From contig DATIHQ010000015.1 in NCBI GenBank assembly GCA_035480535.1, forward strand, positions 1-5,623: a stretch of 5,623 nt of DNA, given 5' to 3'. Position numbers and translations under genes: made by a program. The number at the start of each line of letters is the position of its first letter. Position 1 is the stretch's first letter. Source of the DNA: DATIHQ01 sp035480535 (GTDB lineage Bacteria > Chlamydiota > Chlamydiia > Chlamydiales > SM23-39). The notes under the pieces are model-generated. The model had not been told where the DNA came from. It was given only the letters and a program-made list of their open reading frames with translations, and searched no databases. This document shows positions 4,441 through 5,623 of this stretch, one piece after another.

Positions 4441-5623
4441 ATGGCATCCATTAACAGCATCCCACAAATTACCCCTAAGCTTTCCATGGCTAAGGTTTCC
4501 CCTCCCCCTAATAAAACAGAAGAAATTCAACTTATTTTTACTAGGCTTACCGAATTGGCCTTAGCTGCTGAACAGCCTAAGAAACAGGGATTAACTCCCT
4601 TTGGGGGAACGAATTGGGTTGCGACCTTTGAGCCAAAAATTCAAGGGAATCGGACGATTGTCAAACTGGAAGATTTCCACCCCAAAGCAGACGGCCCGCC
4701 CCGCCTTGCAATGGATGACAAAGGAGCCATGGTATTCGCACCAGAACTCATAGGGTATCGGCTGACTTTAGGAGAAAAATCGTATTGGATCCGAGAACGA
4801 AGAGATAAAGAAAGAGCAGTTGCCCTTGTAAAACAGATCAGCCCCTTTCTCAATGGGAATCGATCTGAAATTGAATCTCGTGAGTGGGTGGATCGATTGG
4901 ATGAACTGTGGGATACAGATTGGAAAAAGATAGGCGCCAATGGAAAGGCTTATCAAGAACAAGTTTATCCCCTGCTTCAAACTTATGCGAGAGAATTTCT
5001 CAGTTCCGGGAAGAAAAGAGTTCTTGAGGTTGGCGGAGGCGATGGAGAACTCGCTGAAAAGATTCTCGATAAACATGAAGAAAATATCTCTGATTATTAT
5101 CTGCTCGATTTAAGTGAGGAAAGTTGCAAAAAGGCAAAAGATCGGCTCCCTGAAAAAGCCCATGTCCATCAACGGACTATTACTGCAAACTATACAGATC
5201 TAGTTCAACCGGGAAGCATCGACCTCGTCATTGGCTGCGGCGCCTTAACTGAAGGCGTTCTTCTAGATAAGTTCGCAGCTAAAGCAGCCCTTGAGCAAAT
5301 TTGCAAAGTGCTTAAAAGAGGGGGCGTTCTCCTTCTTTCTGGAAAAACCCGCCAATGGCTCAATTCGAAAGATTTGGAGAAAGCAGGTTTTTCTGTTAAA
5401 AACAAGATCATTCCCTCAGCCAATCCCACTCTTTTTCCTTTGTCTTGTTATGTTGCGATCTATGAACCAAACCTACCAGCCGGCCCTTCTAGCGATAAGC
5501 AAGATTCAGACCAAGAGATCTTAAGTCTTTGGCCGCGTATGGTCAGAAGATTGACGGCAGTGCTTGGCAATGGAAATAGCAGCGGGGCGATGAATCCTAC
5601 AGCTGCAGCGCCAGTGCCGCAAG
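4441..5623 (+). CDS. SAM-dependent class I methyltransferase with unrecognised N-terminal region, cut by the right edge
   Basis: The frame is open for 394 codons to the right edge. Residues about 193-318 form a class I methyltransferase core: motif I RVLEVGGGDGEL (193-204) for S-adenosylmethionine; an acidic residue after the next strand, D223 in YYLLDLSEES; the strand DLVIGCGALTEGVL (261-274) at motif IV; and LKRGGVLLLSGKT (291-303). Residues 1-180 match nothing I recognise: a serine/proline-rich start, then a segment with FGGTNW and LGEKSYWIRERRD. The C-terminal end turns small-residue-rich (NPTAAAPVPQ) just before the edge. The substrate is unknown. The start ATG has no Shine-Dalgarno and follows the -10 hexamer by 11 bases, suggesting a leaderless message; M16 (4486) is an alternative but also lacks a ribosome site. 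Transcription is separate from the toxin-antitoxin pair. Confidence 0.85.
   Translation, partial: MASINSIPQITPKLSMAKVSPPPNKTEEIQLIFTRLTELALAAEQPKKQGLTPFGGTNWVATFEPKIQGNRTIVKLEDFHPKADGPPRLAMDDKGAMVFAPELIGYRLTLGEKSYWIRERRDKERAVALVKQISPFLNGNRSEIESREWVDRLDELWDTDWKKIGANGKAYQEQVYPLLQTYAREFLSSGKKRVLEVGGGDGELAEKILDKHEENISDYYLLDLSEESCKKAKDRLPEKAHVHQRTITANYTDLVQPGSIDLVIGCGALTEGVLLDKFAAKAALEQICKVLKRGGVLLLSGKTRQWLNSKDLEKAGFSVKNKIIPSANPTLFPLSCYVAIYEPNLPAGPSSDKQDSDQEILSLWPRMVRRLTAVLGNGNSSGAMNPTAAAPVPQ

Noticed and set aside
4641..5076. Minus-strand frames of about 100 codons under the methyltransferase gene
   Set aside because: They are antisense to a frame that is open to the window edge and carries methyltransferase motifs.

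Overview
The window shows six protein-coding genes, two of them cut by its edges, plus one small non-autonomous insertion element. It has no rRNA, tRNA or CRISPR array that I can see. The best guess for the host is a bacterium of the Chlamydiae, most likely an amoeba-associated 'environmental' chlamydia. The reasons are a large SNF2-type protein with an N-terminal SWIM zinc finger (chlamydial genomes carry such proteins), a probable coiled-coil orphan gene, and mixed start signals, some genes having a Shine-Dalgarno and others none. This is inference; another host-associated bacterium is possible.

Left part, all minus strand, transcribed right to left. Positions 1520-1 are one uninterrupted reading frame that runs off the left edge: at least 506 codons of a probable SNF2-family helicase. 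Only its regulatory half is visible, a SWIM CxCx8CxH finger and three tandem repeats of about 87 residues. Upstream of it lies a 163-bp element with 21-bp terminal inverted repeats (1610-1772) flanked by TA. It sits exactly in the stop codon of the next gene, a 206-residue coiled-coil protein of unknown function (1772-2392). That gene has its own strong promoter and follows a Rho-independent terminator (2462-2483) that closes the alanine dehydrogenase gene ald (2488-3600).

Right part, plus strand. Across a 178-bp divergent AT-rich spacer lies a toxin-first type II toxin-antitoxin pair: a RelE/HigB-like toxin (3779-4093) and an overlapping XRE/HigA-like antitoxin (4062-4352). An inverted repeat, TATACC-N7-GGTATA, immediately upstream of the toxin start is a likely autoregulatory operator. 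After an 88-bp AT-rich gap a SAM-dependent methyltransferase gene starts at 4441 and runs off the right edge. Its near-consensus promoter (TTGATA-17-TATAAT) ends 11 bases before the ATG, so its mRNA is predicted to be leaderless.

The genes do not form one pathway. Ald is central nitrogen/carbon metabolism, the toxin-antitoxin pair and the inverted-repeat element are accessory DNA, and the coiled-coil protein and the methyltransferase with its unrecognised N-terminal region are lineage-specific candidates. I see no clear multi-gene novel system. The most unusual items are the stop-codon insertion, the predicted leaderless methyltransferase, the promoter/operator arrangement of the toxin-antitoxin pair, and the triple repeat in the SNF2-type protein.
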